Source: Halanaeroarchaeum sulfurireducens (lineage in GTDB: Archaea; Halobacteriota; Halobacteria; Halobacteriales; Halobacteriaceae). Taken from it: a DNA stretch of 64,000 nt. The translations under genes were made by a program, and so were the position numbers. Where the stretch lies: assembly GCF_001011115.1 (NCBI RefSeq), contig NZ_CP008874.1:496001-560000 (forward strand), given 5' to 3'. Below are positions 44,216 through 51,664 of this stretch, piece by piece (position 1 is the first letter of the stretch; each line of letters opens with the position of its first letter). The notes under the pieces are model-generated. The model worked only from the letters and a program-made list of their open reading frames with translations, did no database searches and was not told the origin of the DNA.

Positions 44216-46305
44216 TCGGACAGCACCCGGTGGATCCGCTCGACGGTGGCGGCCTCGTCGGTCCGGAGGTCAGCGAGAAACGAGAAGAGCGCGTCGGAAC
44301 CGCCGATGTCGGCCGTCTCCAGGTACTGCACGTACCGAACGCGACGCTGATGGGCCGCACGGAGTTCCGAGGCCGTTCGATCTGTCCTCGCCGCCATGGT
44401 CTCGAAGAGTGGCTCGTACACGGCGTCGCCGCCGTCGGGATCGAGCGTTTTCGCGTGGAGTTCCCCCGTCGTGCCGTCGACGATGGTCCGTCCGTCAGCG
44501 TGGGTGTCCGTCGGCATTTCGACGGCGGTGACGGTGCCGCGCCCGTCGACGATCCGCAGCGTCACCACGAGATCGAGCGACTGGAGGGCGCGGAGGGGAA
44601 CGCCCTTCCCGACTGCCCGGTGAGCGAACCCGGCGAAACCGTCTGCGTTGGCCGAGACGAGGACGCCCTGTCCCGTCGCGAGCGTGTCCGCGAAATGTCG
44701 ATACGTGGGCTCGTCATCGAGATCGGTCATGACCGTCACGTCCGGGTGGAGTTCGGTCGTCCGATCCACGGGCGTCGAACCGGCTCGCTCCCGATCGAGC
44801 GCGTCGGTCGAGAGCGCGACGTGGGTCTCGTGTGGAAGCGTGATCGAATGGGTCCGCTTCGTCACCGTCACCGGCCGATCCGCGAACGGAATGAAAGGGG
44901 CGTGGGCCTCGACCAGCGAGGCCGGACGGGCGCGTTCGGGGCCGACGAAAGCGATGGCCTGGCGGTGTTCGATGGCCAGCCACAGCAATGCAACCAGGTC
45001 GGGATCGACCACGCCAGCGTCGAGGAGGTCGACCGGGGTCGCGGGATCGAGTCCTCGCTTGTCGATCGAGACGTACGCACTGTCCGCACCTGCAGAGGGG
45101 AGAGCAACGGAACACCCGACTGGCCTCCCGGGAGTCGGCTCGTATGATACCGACGCGTGCGGGGTCCGTGGTCCGAGTTCCACGCCCCCCGCGGCCGCGA
45201 GACGCCTGGCGAGCGTCACGAACCGTTTTCCGTCCTCGATCGTCGTGGTGGTGGGGATCCGCCCCGCGTTCTCGAACGCGCCCGGTTTCGGGACGACCTT
45301 CACCCGCTCGCCCACCCGATTCGCCTCGACCCGCTCGATGTGGGGGTCACGGATCGGCACAGTGAGTCTGTCCTCGGCGACCAGGTCCCGGAGCACGGCG
45401 TTGACGAGATCGTCGACCCGGTCGGCGGGGTCGCGGTCCAGCCGTGGTGAATCTCGGAGACCGACGGCCGCGAGCGCGTTCGCGAGCCTGCGCTGTACTC
45501 CGTCGAGCAGTGAGCGTGGGGACCCGACGAGCCGGGTCACAGTCAGCAGCTGGCGCGCCCGATCACGGACGTACGTCTGTCGGTCGGTCACGGGACCGTC
45601 GACGGACTCCTCGACGATTCGGCGCTTCACCGACGAAACGAGTTCGTCGTCGCCTGGCAACCGCGACTGGGAGTGCACGTGATACTTCGTCTCGAAGACG
45701 TCGCCACCGAGGACGTGCTCGCGGTAGACCGTCACCGGTACCTCGGCGCCGAGGACGGAGACCGTGTATCTGGACAGCCGTTCGCTCACGAAACGGTCGA
45801 GATAGGGGATATCGGTGGCCAGTTGCGTCCGTGCCGGGGCGAAGTCGGTCGTGTGAACGACGACGGCGTCGTCGCTCGCGTCCGCGACGCGAACCCGGTC
45901 GTCGAGCGCCAGCGGTGTCAGCGCATCGAGTCCCTCGATCGAGGCGGTGAGGTGATAGTCGAGTCGTCGTCGCTGATCGGGGGTCGTCTCCGTCAATCGG
46001 TCGACGACCCGCCGGTAGGGGCGGGAGAGGCCCGCTGCCATCCGATCGACAGTCCCCTCACGCGTTCGGGGCCGGTCGATCCGGGCACCGTCGAGAAACG
46101 TTTCCACGCGGTTCGCCGCAACTCGCGTCACGACCGCTAGTGGCGGTTCCCGAACGTCGTACTCGAAGCTGTCACCGACCTCTCGGACGGTCGCCACGAG
46201 GTTCGGGTCGACGCGGTACTGGTCCCGCACGGTCGGCGCGTACCACGCCGCCGAAGCGTCCGGGGGAACGGGAGGCGGTACGGTCGCCGGTAACGGATCG
46301 GCCAT
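44212..46305 (-). CDS. PilB/TadA-type secretion ATPase homologue lacking Walker A (probable pseudo-ATPase)
   Basis: The 697-residue protein aligns with archaeal PilB/VirB11-like ATPases across the N-terminal domain (ERVEANRVGERVKVVPKP) and the segment ALLWLAIEHRQAIAFVG. Where the P-loop GGTASGKTT is expected (about 455-463) it reads GPERARPAS, with no lysine. The usual RPE-IIVGEIRG Walker B region reads HPDVTVMTDLDDE, and the HADS box reads NADG. The VPLRALQSLDLVVTLRIV end is kept. The long frame and four-base coupling to the platform gene argue it is a functional but non-hydrolysing subunit. AT-rich promoter sequence lies at about 46306-46345. Confidence 0.78.
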   Translation of the reverse strand: MADPLPATVPPPVPPDASAAWYAPTVRDQYRVDPNLVATVREVGDSFEYDVREPPLAVVTRVAANRVETFLDGARIDRPRTREGTVDRMAAGLSRPYRRVVDRLTETTPDQRRRLDYHLTASIEGLDALTPLALDDRVRVADASDDAVVVHTTDFAPARTQLATDIPYLDRFVSERLSRYTVSVLGAEVPVTVYREHVLGGDVFETKYHVHSQSRLPGDDELVSSVKRRIVEESVDGPVTDRQTYVRDRARQLLTVTRLVGSPRSLLDGVQRRLANALAAVGLRDSPRLDRDPADRVDDLVNAVLRDLVAEDRLTVPIRDPHIERVEANRVGERVKVVPKPGAFENAGRIPTTTTIEDGKRFVTLARRLAAAGGVELGPRTPHASVSYEPTPGRPVGCSVALPSAGADSAYVSIDKRGLDPATPVDLLDAGVVDPDLVALLWLAIEHRQAIAFVGPERARPASLVEAHAPFIPFADRPVTVTKRTHSITLPHETHVALSTDALDRERAGSTPVDRTTELHPDVTVMTDLDDEPTYRHFADTLATGQGVLVSANADGFAGFAHRAVGKGVPLRALQSLDLVVTLRIVDGRGTVTAVEMPTDTHADGRTIVDGTTGELHAKTLDPDGGDAVYEPLFETMAARTDRTASELRAAHQRRVRYVQYLETADIGGSDALFSFLADLRTDEAATVERIHRVLSE

Positions 46306-46459
46306 TGAATACCGATATATCCCATTATAATTAAAACATTCGTGGTCGCTGTGAAAACGTGGCGGCGTCGGTCGGTGCCCCGACCCGGTGACGCGATATT
46401 CCTGGACGATTAGCGGAATCGAAACGGATAAACCGTCAATCGGCGATAGTAGGAAGTGA

Positions 46460-46544
46460 GCCGAGGTAGCCTAGCCTGGCCAAGGCGGTTGCTTCGAGAG
46501 CAACTGTCCGCAAGGACTCGAGAGTTCAAATCTCTCCCTCGGCG
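46460..46544 (+). tRNA. tRNA-Ser (CGA anticodon)
   Basis: An 85-nt class II tRNA: acceptor GCCGAGG/CCTCGGC with discriminator G, anticodon stem GTTGC/GCAAC with loop TTCGAGA (anticodon CGA), long variable arm (TGTCCGCAAGGACTC region) and T-arm GAGAG-TTCAAAT-CTCTC. No intron and no encoded CCA. It is followed at once by an element of the same design as that after tRNA-Tyr. Confidence 0.94.
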
Positions 46545-46660
46545 TTTTGTGACGAGCGAAGGCGAGAGAAACGCCTGAAGAGATTTGAACCCTATCAGTC
46601 GCAGCGGCCGAACGAAGTGAGGCCGACCGTCTGATTCCGGTTCAAATCTCTCCCTCAGCG
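46541..46660 (+). repeat. Post-tRNA element after tRNA-Ser: hairpins plus copy of the tRNA 3' end
   Basis: Hairpin 1 pairs GGCGTTT (46541-46547, beginning in the tRNA end) with AAACGCC (46569-46575). An inverted T-loop copy AGAGATTTGAACC (46579-46591) pairs perfectly with GGTTCAAATCTCT (46639-46651). Inside it ATCAGTCG (46594-46601) pairs with CGTCTGAT (46628-46635), one mismatch, and CGGCC/GGCCG closes loop GAACGAAGTGA. The 17 bases 46640-46656 repeat 46524-46540 of the tRNA T-arm and acceptor. From 46661 to 46776 no gene is seen. Confidence 0.75.
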
Positions 46661-46845
46661 GTTCTGGTGAACATGACGGCGAGCGGAGCGAGTCTTTCGA
46701 AAGTGAGAGCGCAGTCACAGCAACCGGATCGGGGCGTCCGACCGGCTCTCCATCACTCGTTTCCGTTCGGCGCATTGTGACGCCCCCACCAACGTCATTA
46801 ACGATCATTACCTTTATTTGGGTGGGGCCCATTGGAGGAGATACG

Positions 46846-46959
46846 ATGTTGCGCTTTGGGACACCGTTCGACGCGGCTCGCACCGAGACCCAGACCAGTG
46901 ACTCCATGCAGACGGAGCGACGATCCACGAACCCGCGCCGATTCGAGACACGCACATAG
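46846..46959 (+). CDS. Micro-ORF A, copy 2 (37 codons)
   Basis: Starts MLRFGTPFDAARTETQTSDS and ends RRFETRT, TAG stop. A GGAGGAG lies at 46834-46840. Against copy 3 the first 20 codons differ at one residue (E/D) while the last 17 differ at eight, all amino-acid-changing. Frame length is conserved in all three copies. Confidence 0.4.
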   Translation: MLRFGTPFDAARTETQTSDSMQTERRSTNPRRFETRT

Positions 46960-46988
46960 CGACAAACTCACACAATCCCCACACAACC

Positions 46989-47072
46989 ATGATCGAGCGC
47001 ACACACCACGCATCGCTCGCAAACCCAGTCTGGAGCCATCGGTGCGAGCCGGTACACCTGCCGGTACGATAA
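46989..47072 (+). CDS. Micro-ORF B, copy 2 (27 codons)
   Basis: Encodes MIERTHHASLANPVWSHRCE then PVHLPVR and TAA. Only one residue differs from copy 1 and two from copy 3, and most base changes versus copy 1 are silent. No Shine-Dalgarno sequence is visible; it could be read by re-initiation after micro-ORF A, 29 bases upstream. Confidence 0.42.
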   Translation: MIERTHHASLANPVWSHRCEPVHLPVR

Positions 47073-47163
47073 CTCCCAGACCCCCGATACTTTTCTGGAG
47101 TCCATTCAAAACGGTTCCCCCTGGAGCGGTGCCTTTCACCATGTTCCAACCGTTGTCCTGCCG

Positions 47164-47481
47164 TTACGTCCATTCGTGGGTTTCCCAGCCCTCGTAGTGC
47201 TTCAGGCGACTCCGAATTTCGAATGGTTCCCAGTCACAGTCGTAATAGAGAATGTCTGCAAGCTCGCGAAACGCGCTGTTGTCGAGAGAAATCCCTCGCT
47301 TGCCCGCGCTCTCGATGTAGGTCGCAGACCGTAGTTCCTCGACGGCGTCGCGGGCTTTCGGGTAGTCGTTCGGATCGATCGCGGTAACGGCGAGCAGCGC
47401 TTCCTCACCGATCGGCGTCCCCCAGCGGTGCTTCGCGATCATCGCCGCGAGGAGTGCACATTTCACCGACGGCTTCCGCAT
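47164..47481 (-). CDS. Unknown 105-aa protein of the divergent cassette
   Basis: The protein begins MRKPSVKCALLAAMIAKHRWG and continues through VEELRSATYIESAGKRGISLDNSAFRELADILYYDCDWEPFEIRSRLKHYEGWE. The predicted pattern of three helices and a beta hairpin could be a winged-helix fold, but no family is recognised. A TATA-like TAAAGTG (about 47508-47514 in + coordinates) lies about 27 nt before its start, so it is probably leaderless. It is divergent from the HTH gene at 47578 and flanked by repeat copies 2 and 3. Regulator, antitoxin or adaptor are all possible. Confidence 0.7.
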   Translation of the reverse strand: MRKPSVKCALLAAMIAKHRWGTPIGEEALLAVTAIDPNDYPKARDAVEELRSATYIESAGKRGISLDNSAFRELADILYYDCDWEPFEIRSRLKHYEGWETHEWT

Positions 47482-47518
47482 GTTCGCCGTATTTTCCCAC
47501 CTGCGGACTAAAGTGTTG

Positions 47519-47532
47519 TTAATCGCTATTAC
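47519..47532. promoter_or_regulatory. TTAA-N5-ATTAC motif in the shared divergent promoter
   Basis: TTAATCGCTATTAC lies between the two outward-facing TATA boxes (about 47508-47514 and ACATATATGC near 47546). The same TTAA-N5-ATTAC layout appears as TTAACGATCATTAC in all three repeat promoters (24098, 46798, 48068). A common operator for the HTH protein encoded next to it is a reasonable inference. Confidence 0.4.
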
Positions 47533-47577
47533 CGCTTATGAAAATACATATATGCTTTCGTGAACACGCACATACAT

Positions 47578-47922
47578 ATGAGCACTCCCGCGTCGGAAAC
47601 CGGCCCAGAAGACCGGGACGTCAAGGAGGCACGTTTGGAGCATCCGAGCGGCATTCTTTACCTGTTCCAACACGACGCCGTTCCGATCCTTCTCGACGGC
47701 CTCCTCGATCTCCCGCCCGGACGCGAGTTCAATAAGACCGAGTTTGCCGATCACAGCGGAGTGACCAGACAAACCGTCGCGAACTACATCGATCTCCTCC
47801 TGGCTGTGGAGATCGTCGAGAAAGTGCCGAACACGACGCCCCAACGCTACCGACTGGCGGATACCGCCGTCGTCCGCGAACTCTTCGAACTCAACTCGGC
47901 GCTGAACGCGGTGGGTGAGTAG
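47578..47922 (+). CDS. Winged-helix/HTH protein of the divergent cassette
   Basis: From the ATG at 47578 (MSTPASETGPEDRDVKEARL) the protein has 114 residues. A helix-turn-helix is clear at about 48-75 (FNKTEFADHSGVTRQTVANYIDLLLAVEIVE), followed by a wing (KVPNTTPQRYRLADT) and a C-terminal helix. An ATG six codons earlier (47560) is possible, but TATA spacing favours 47578 as leaderless. It probably regulates the divergent 105-aa gene, itself and perhaps the flanking repeat elements. Confidence 0.8.
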   Translation: MSTPASETGPEDRDVKEARLEHPSGILYLFQHDAVPILLDGLLDLPPGREFNKTEFADHSGVTRQTVANYIDLLLAVEIVEKVPNTTPQRYRLADTAVVRELFELNSALNAVGE

Positions 47923-48115
47923 CGATCGCCCGTGAGCCGACATGTCGCTCTGATCCCGGACGTGGTCTCGATGGTGTAGATCCGGTATCCGATTCCAATT
48001 CCCCTTTCGTTTCCGTTTCCAGTCTTGGCTTCCCGTCTCTTCCGATGTGATGCCCCCACCTACGTCATTAACGATCATTACCTTTATTTGGGAGGGGGCC
48101 ATTGGAGGAGATACG

Positions 48116-48229
48116 ATGTTGCGCTTTGGGACACCGTTCGACGCGGCTCGCACCGACACCCAGACCAGTGACTCCATGCCGGCCCGGCGACGATCCAGGA
48201 GCCCGCGCCGATCCGACACACGCATATAG
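48116..48229 (+). CDS. Micro-ORF A, copy 3 (37 codons)
   Basis: Starts MLRFGTPFDAARTDTQTSDS and ends in an arginine/serine-rich tail (MPARRRSRSPRRSDTRI), TAG stop. The tail is more basic than in copies 1 and 2, suggesting nucleic-acid binding if translated. GGAGGAG lies seven bases before the ATG. Confidence 0.4.
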   Translation: MLRFGTPFDAARTDTQTSDSMPARRRSRSPRRSDTRI

Positions 48230-48256
48230 CGACAAACTCACACGATCCACACAACC

Positions 48257-48340
48257 ATGATCGAGCGCACACACCACGCAACGCTTGCAAACCCAGTCTG
48301 GAGCCATCGGTGCGAGCCGGTACGCCTGCCGGTACGATAA
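48257..48340 (+). CDS. Micro-ORF B, copy 3 (27 codons)
   Basis: Encodes MIERTHHATLANPVWSHRCE then PVRLPVR and TAA; residues 9 (T for S) and 23 (R for H) differ from copy 2. The gap to micro-ORF A is 27 bases. Across the three copies most changes in this frame are at third positions. Confidence 0.42.
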   Translation: MIERTHHATLANPVWSHRCEPVRLPVR

Positions 48341-48522
48341 CTTTCAGACCCGTCCGCTCATTTTGTAATCCGACCGTACCCACGTGGTCTCCGTCCGTAC
48401 CCACGCGCCCGCACGCGGCCAGCGCCGTCGCTCGAACGACGTGCCGTATGGCTGGCGGTGAATCGGTGAGTGTCCGAGAAAATCGGGACCGGTGGTGAGG
48501 GTCCGAGAAACGCCGAACCGGG

Positions 48523-50016
48523 TTAGTCGTCCGCAGGAACCCCGGTTGGGTCGTCGGCCGGAAGGAGCCGGTCGAGACCGTCGACGATGGCCTCGACGCT
48601 GGCCTGGGTGATGTCCGCGTCGCTCGCCGCGACGGACGCAGTCCGGTCCCCGACTCTGAGCGTGACGTCCACGGTCACGACGGCATCGGTGCCGCCGGTG
48701 ATGGCGTCGACGTGGTACTCGTCGAGGCGAAACTCCACGTTGCGAAGGGCCTCGCGGACCGCCTTCATGGCTGCGTCGACCGGGCCGCTTCCGGTGCCGC
48801 TGGCCGTGCGCTCGTCGTCGCCGACCCGCAGCCGAACGCTGGCGGCTGGCGTGCCGTTTCCGCTGGCCGCGGTCAGGTCGAGCAACTCGACGTTGCGCTC
48901 GCGGTCGCGACCGGTGACGTCCTCGGTGATCGCGAGGAGGTCGGTGTCGGTGACCCGACGGCCGCGCTCACCGATCTCCTTGACTTTGGCGACGATCTCC
49001 GCGAGGTCGTCGTCCTCGACGGTGACGTCGTGTTCTGCGAGAGCCGCCTCGACGCCCGCCCGTCCGGCGTGCTTGCCGAGCACGAGTCGCCGTTCCCGTC
49101 CGACGGCTTCGGGCGCGTACGGTTCGTACATGCGCTCGTCCTTGAGCATGCCGTCGGTGTGAATGCCGCTCTCGTGGGCGAAGGCGTTGTCGCCGCTGAC
49201 GGCCTTGTTCGGCGGGAGCACGATGCCCGTCGCGTCGGCGACGAGACTCGACAGTCGGTAGAGCTGCTCCGTGTCGACCGTTTCGACGTCGTAGTTGTGC
49301 CAGAGGGCGATGGCGACCTCTTCGAGGGCCACGTTGCCCGCCCGCTCGCCGATGCCGTTGACCGTCGCGTGCACGAGGTCGGCGCCGGCGGCGATGGATG
49401 CGAGGGCGTTTGTCACCGCGAGCCCCAGGTCGTCGTGGGTGTGGGTGCTCACGGGGCCGTGTTGGGACAGCCGCGAGACGGCCTCGTAGGCGTGTTCCGG
49501 GCTGGTGTGTCCGACGGTGTCCGCGAACGCGAACCGGTCGGCGCCGGCGTCCATGCCGGCGACCATGATCTCCTCGAGGAAGTCCAGGTCCGCTCGGCTC
49601 CCGTCCTCGCCGATGACCTCGACCCAGAGGTCGTGATCGGTCGCGTATTCGACGAGTTCGGCCGTCGACTCGAGAACGCCCTCCTTCGTCGTGCCGACCT
49701 TGTCTTCGACGTGGCGGTCGCTGGACGGGACCACGATGTGGACGCCGTCTACGTCCACGTCGAGGGCGAGGTCGATGTCGTGTTGCACCCCGCGGGTGAA
49801 ACTGGTCACGGTCGCGTCGAGGTCGAGGTCGGTGACGCGATCCATCGTGCGCCGCTCGCCCGGTCCGGTGCAGGCGCTACCCGCCTCGATGACCGAGACG
49901 CCCGCCTCGTCGAGGAGGCTTGCAATCTCGGCTTTCTGCTCCGGCGAGAGGGAGACGCCGGGGGCCTGTTCGCCGTCGCGAAGGGTCGTGTCTAGTAGCT
50001 GTACGTCGTCGTCCAT
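48523..50016 (-). CDS. 2-isopropylmalate synthase / (R)-citramalate synthase family (LeuA/CimA)
   Basis: From the ATG at 50016 (MDDDVQLLDTTLRDGEQAPG) the protein has 497 residues. The catalytic barrel shows LLDTTLRDGEQ, the metal site THTHDDLGLAVTNAL and GIGERAGNVALEEVA, and GKHAGR. The C-terminal allosteric domain (about 385-485) is full length. Condensation of acetyl-CoA with pyruvate (citramalate, isoleucine route) or 2-ketoisovalerate (leucine route) cannot be separated here. A start at 50037 adds seven residues. A TATA-like TTAAATATG lies near 50090. Confidence 0.9.
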   Translation of the reverse strand: MDDDVQLLDTTLRDGEQAPGVSLSPEQKAEIASLLDEAGVSVIEAGSACTGPGERRTMDRVTDLDLDATVTSFTRGVQHDIDLALDVDVDGVHIVVPSSDRHVEDKVGTTKEGVLESTAELVEYATDHDLWVEVIGEDGSRADLDFLEEIMVAGMDAGADRFAFADTVGHTSPEHAYEAVSRLSQHGPVSTHTHDDLGLAVTNALASIAAGADLVHATVNGIGERAGNVALEEVAIALWHNYDVETVDTEQLYRLSSLVADATGIVLPPNKAVSGDNAFAHESGIHTDGMLKDERMYEPYAPEAVGRERRLVLGKHAGRAGVEAALAEHDVTVEDDDLAEIVAKVKEIGERGRRVTDTDLLAITEDVTGRDRERNVELLDLTAASGNGTPAASVRLRVGDDERTASGTGSGPVDAAMKAVREALRNVEFRLDEYHVDAITGGTDAVVTVDVTLRVGDRTASVAASDADITQASVEAIVDGLDRLLPADDPTGVPADD

Positions 50017-50129
50017 GGAGGTGAGGCTATTCCGCACCCCGAATAAATCGATCCGCGGTCATCGCTGCCACATCCCAGTCGTCACGGTCATCATATTTAA
50101 GCGTTTCAGTCCGACAGATCGCCCGTGGC

Positions 50130-50477
50130 TCACTGCTCGAGACGAACGGCGTCTCCGACTGCGACCCCATCGGCGCCGCCCGCCGGGAGTTCGACGAGGG
50201 TGTCGGCCTCGGCTGCGGCGACTCCGGTCCACGGCTTCAGGCGTTCCCTCCGGACGACCTCGCCGTTCACGAGCCAGAGCACGTCGAGGGGGGCGACGAC
50301 GAACAGCATGTGGACGTCCCGAGTGTCGACCGAATCGAACCGGAACACGAGGGCGAAGTCCTCCGGGATCGTCCGTCTGAACATGAGCCCTCGCATCTGT
50401 GCGAGGAGCGAATCGGCGGTTTCCACGTTGCTGGCGAGCGTTCGCGTCTCGCCGTCCCGTTCGTGACGGAGGTTCAC
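50130..50477 (-). CDS. DUF192 family protein
   Basis: A 115-residue small beta protein. The family motif is clear: ETADSLLAQMRGLMFRRTIPEDFALVFRF, then TRDVHMLFVVAPLDVLWLVNGEVV and a C-terminal VELPAGGADGVAVGD. DUF192 proteins are found secreted or cytoplasmic in archaea and bacteria, and their function is unknown. Most have a Trp/Met-rich surface for ligand binding. No signal peptide is present here, so it is probably cytoplasmic. Confidence 0.88.
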   Translation of the reverse strand: MNLRHERDGETRTLASNVETADSLLAQMRGLMFRRTIPEDFALVFRFDSVDTRDVHMLFVVAPLDVLWLVNGEVVRRERLKPWTGVAAAEADTLVELPAGGADGVAVGDAVRLEQ

Positions 50478-50536
50478 ATTCGCGGGTCGGGGGCGTGGTC
50501 GAAAAGCGTTACTCTCGGGCGGTCCCAGGGGTGGGT

Positions 50537-51055
50537 ATGAAGACGACGCCGAGCGGTACCTCCGTCGGCGTGGACGATCCCTACGACCACGCCGAGGTCT
50601 GCGATCACGCGACCGGCGACGGGCGGTGTCGATTTGCCTACGATTCCCCGGGGCAGGACCCCGAGTTCTCTTCGGCGCGTCGCGCAGCTGAGTTCCGGTG
50701 TCCCGTTGCGGACGACGAGTGGACGTGGGCGGACTGTCCCCATTATCGATATCGTGCGAGCGACCGCGAGTGCGCCCGATGTGGACTCTCGGAGCGCCGC
50801 GACGCCCACGACGGTGGACGCCCGCTGCTCGAAGAGCATCACCTCGCCTACGATGACGACCGCGATCTCGGCCACGAGATCACGGTCTATCTTTGCCGGT
50901 GGTGTCACGCCAAGGTCCACGGCTCCTGGGCCCGGATCGCGGACGACGCGAATCCCGGCCCCGAGGCGCTCGCCGCGCTGGAGGAACGACGGAGCACGGA
51001 ACTCGACGAGCTCTCCTTCGAGTCGGCCGCGGATCGGTACGCGTCGGAAGAGTGA
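50537..51055 (+). CDS. HNH-like zinc-binding protein, unknown
   Basis: From the ATG at 50537 (MKTTPSGTSVGVDDPYDHAE) the product has 172 residues. The middle holds several Cys/His pairs (CDHATGDGRC, CPH) and then an HNH-like block: CARCGLSE ... LLEEHHLAYDDD ... YLCRWCHAKVH. This is the CxxC - HH - CxxC - H layout of HNH nucleases and related zinc fingers. Whether the nuclease residues are active is unclear. The upstream frame to 50399 is arginine-rich shadow sequence. Confidence 0.7.
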   Translation: MKTTPSGTSVGVDDPYDHAEVCDHATGDGRCRFAYDSPGQDPEFSSARRAAEFRCPVADDEWTWADCPHYRYRASDRECARCGLSERRDAHDGGRPLLEEHHLAYDDDRDLGHEITVYLCRWCHAKVHGSWARIADDANPGPEALAALEERRSTELDELSFESAADRYASEE

Positions 51056-51111
51056 CCTGCGTGCTCCAGGAAGTGGTGAGTTTTTAGGCACGTGGGGAAT
51101 ATCCATTCCCA

Positions 51112-51663
51112 ATGACTCGTATTCTCGTCGTGGACAACCACGGCCAGTTCACTCATCTGGAACATCGGACGTTGCGAGACCTCGAGGGAGTGGAAACCGG
51201 TCTGGTGGACAACGATACTCCACCCGAGGAGATCGACGCGGACGGGCTGGTCCTGTCCGGTGGGCCGAGCATGGACGAAACCGGCAACTCCGCCGACTAC
51301 CTGGACCTCGACGTTCCGATTCTCGGCATCTGCCTGGGGATGCAGCTCATGGCCGAAGAACTCGGCGGCGAAGTGAGTGGTGGCGAGTACGGCGGGTACG
51401 CCGACGTCGACGTCAGGATCCTCGACGAGGACGATCCGATCGTCGGGTCGCTCGCCCCCGAGACCCGGGTCTGGGCGAGTCACGCCGACGAGGTGACGGC
51501 GCTTCCCGAAGGGTTCGAACGCACGGCGGAAAGTGACGTGTGCGGGATCGAGGCGATGAGTGACACGGATCGGGACCGCTATGGCGTCCAGTGGCACCCC
51601 GAGGTCGCCCACACCGAGGAAGGAAAAGCGGTTTTCGAGAACTTCCGACGCGTCTGCGAGTGA
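51112..51663 (+). CDS. guaAA: GMP synthase, glutamine amidotransferase subunit
   Basis: The 183-residue class I amidotransferase has the nucleophile Cys in ILGICLGMQLMAEELGG and the His/Glu pair in VQWHPEVAHTEEG. Together with HGQFTHLEHRTLRDL near the start this is the separate archaeal GuaA subunit A. It hydrolyses glutamine and passes ammonia to the synthetase subunit, which is not in this window. The following DUF2070 gene starts one base after its stop. Confidence 0.94.
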   Translation: MTRILVVDNHGQFTHLEHRTLRDLEGVETGLVDNDTPPEEIDADGLVLSGGPSMDETGNSADYLDLDVPILGICLGMQLMAEELGGEVSGGEYGGYADVDVRILDEDDPIVGSLAPETRVWASHADEVTALPEGFERTAESDVCGIEAMSDTDRDRYGVQWHPEVAHTEEGKAVFENFRRVCE

Positions 51664-51664
51664 A

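Larger units (their letters stand above)
46777..47090 (+). repeat. Three-copy intergenic element, copy 2
   Basis: Homologous to copies at 24091 and 48047. It contains TTAACGATCATTAC (46798-46811), TATA-like CTTTATTTGGG, a GGAGGAG Shine-Dalgarno-like sequence seven bases before micro-ORF A, and both micro-ORFs. Homology with copy 3 begins earlier than with copy 1 (from about 46777, GCCCCCACC) and ends near CCCAGACCC. It lies downstream of the tRNA-Ser element and left of the two-gene cassette. Confidence 0.88.
48047..48360 (+). repeat. Three-copy intergenic element, copy 3
   Basis: Copy 3 repeats the layout: TTAACGATCATTAC (48068-48081), CTTTATTTGGG, GGAGGAG, micro-ORF A and micro-ORF B, ending near TTTCAGACCCGTCC. 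It is in the same orientation as copy 2, so the two form direct repeats around the cassette at 47164-47922. From 48361 to 48522 no gene is seen. Confidence 0.88.

Noticed and set aside
42695-44350. A 551-codon plus-strand frame opposite the TadC/PilC-like gene.
   Set aside because: Composition is Arg/Glu/Gly-rich shadow sequence and the opposite strand encodes a clear GspF-type protein.
46410-46955. Minus-strand frames covering tRNA-Ser and repeat copy 2.
   Set aside because: They read through a tRNA gene and across the conserved promoter of the repeat; no family features are visible.
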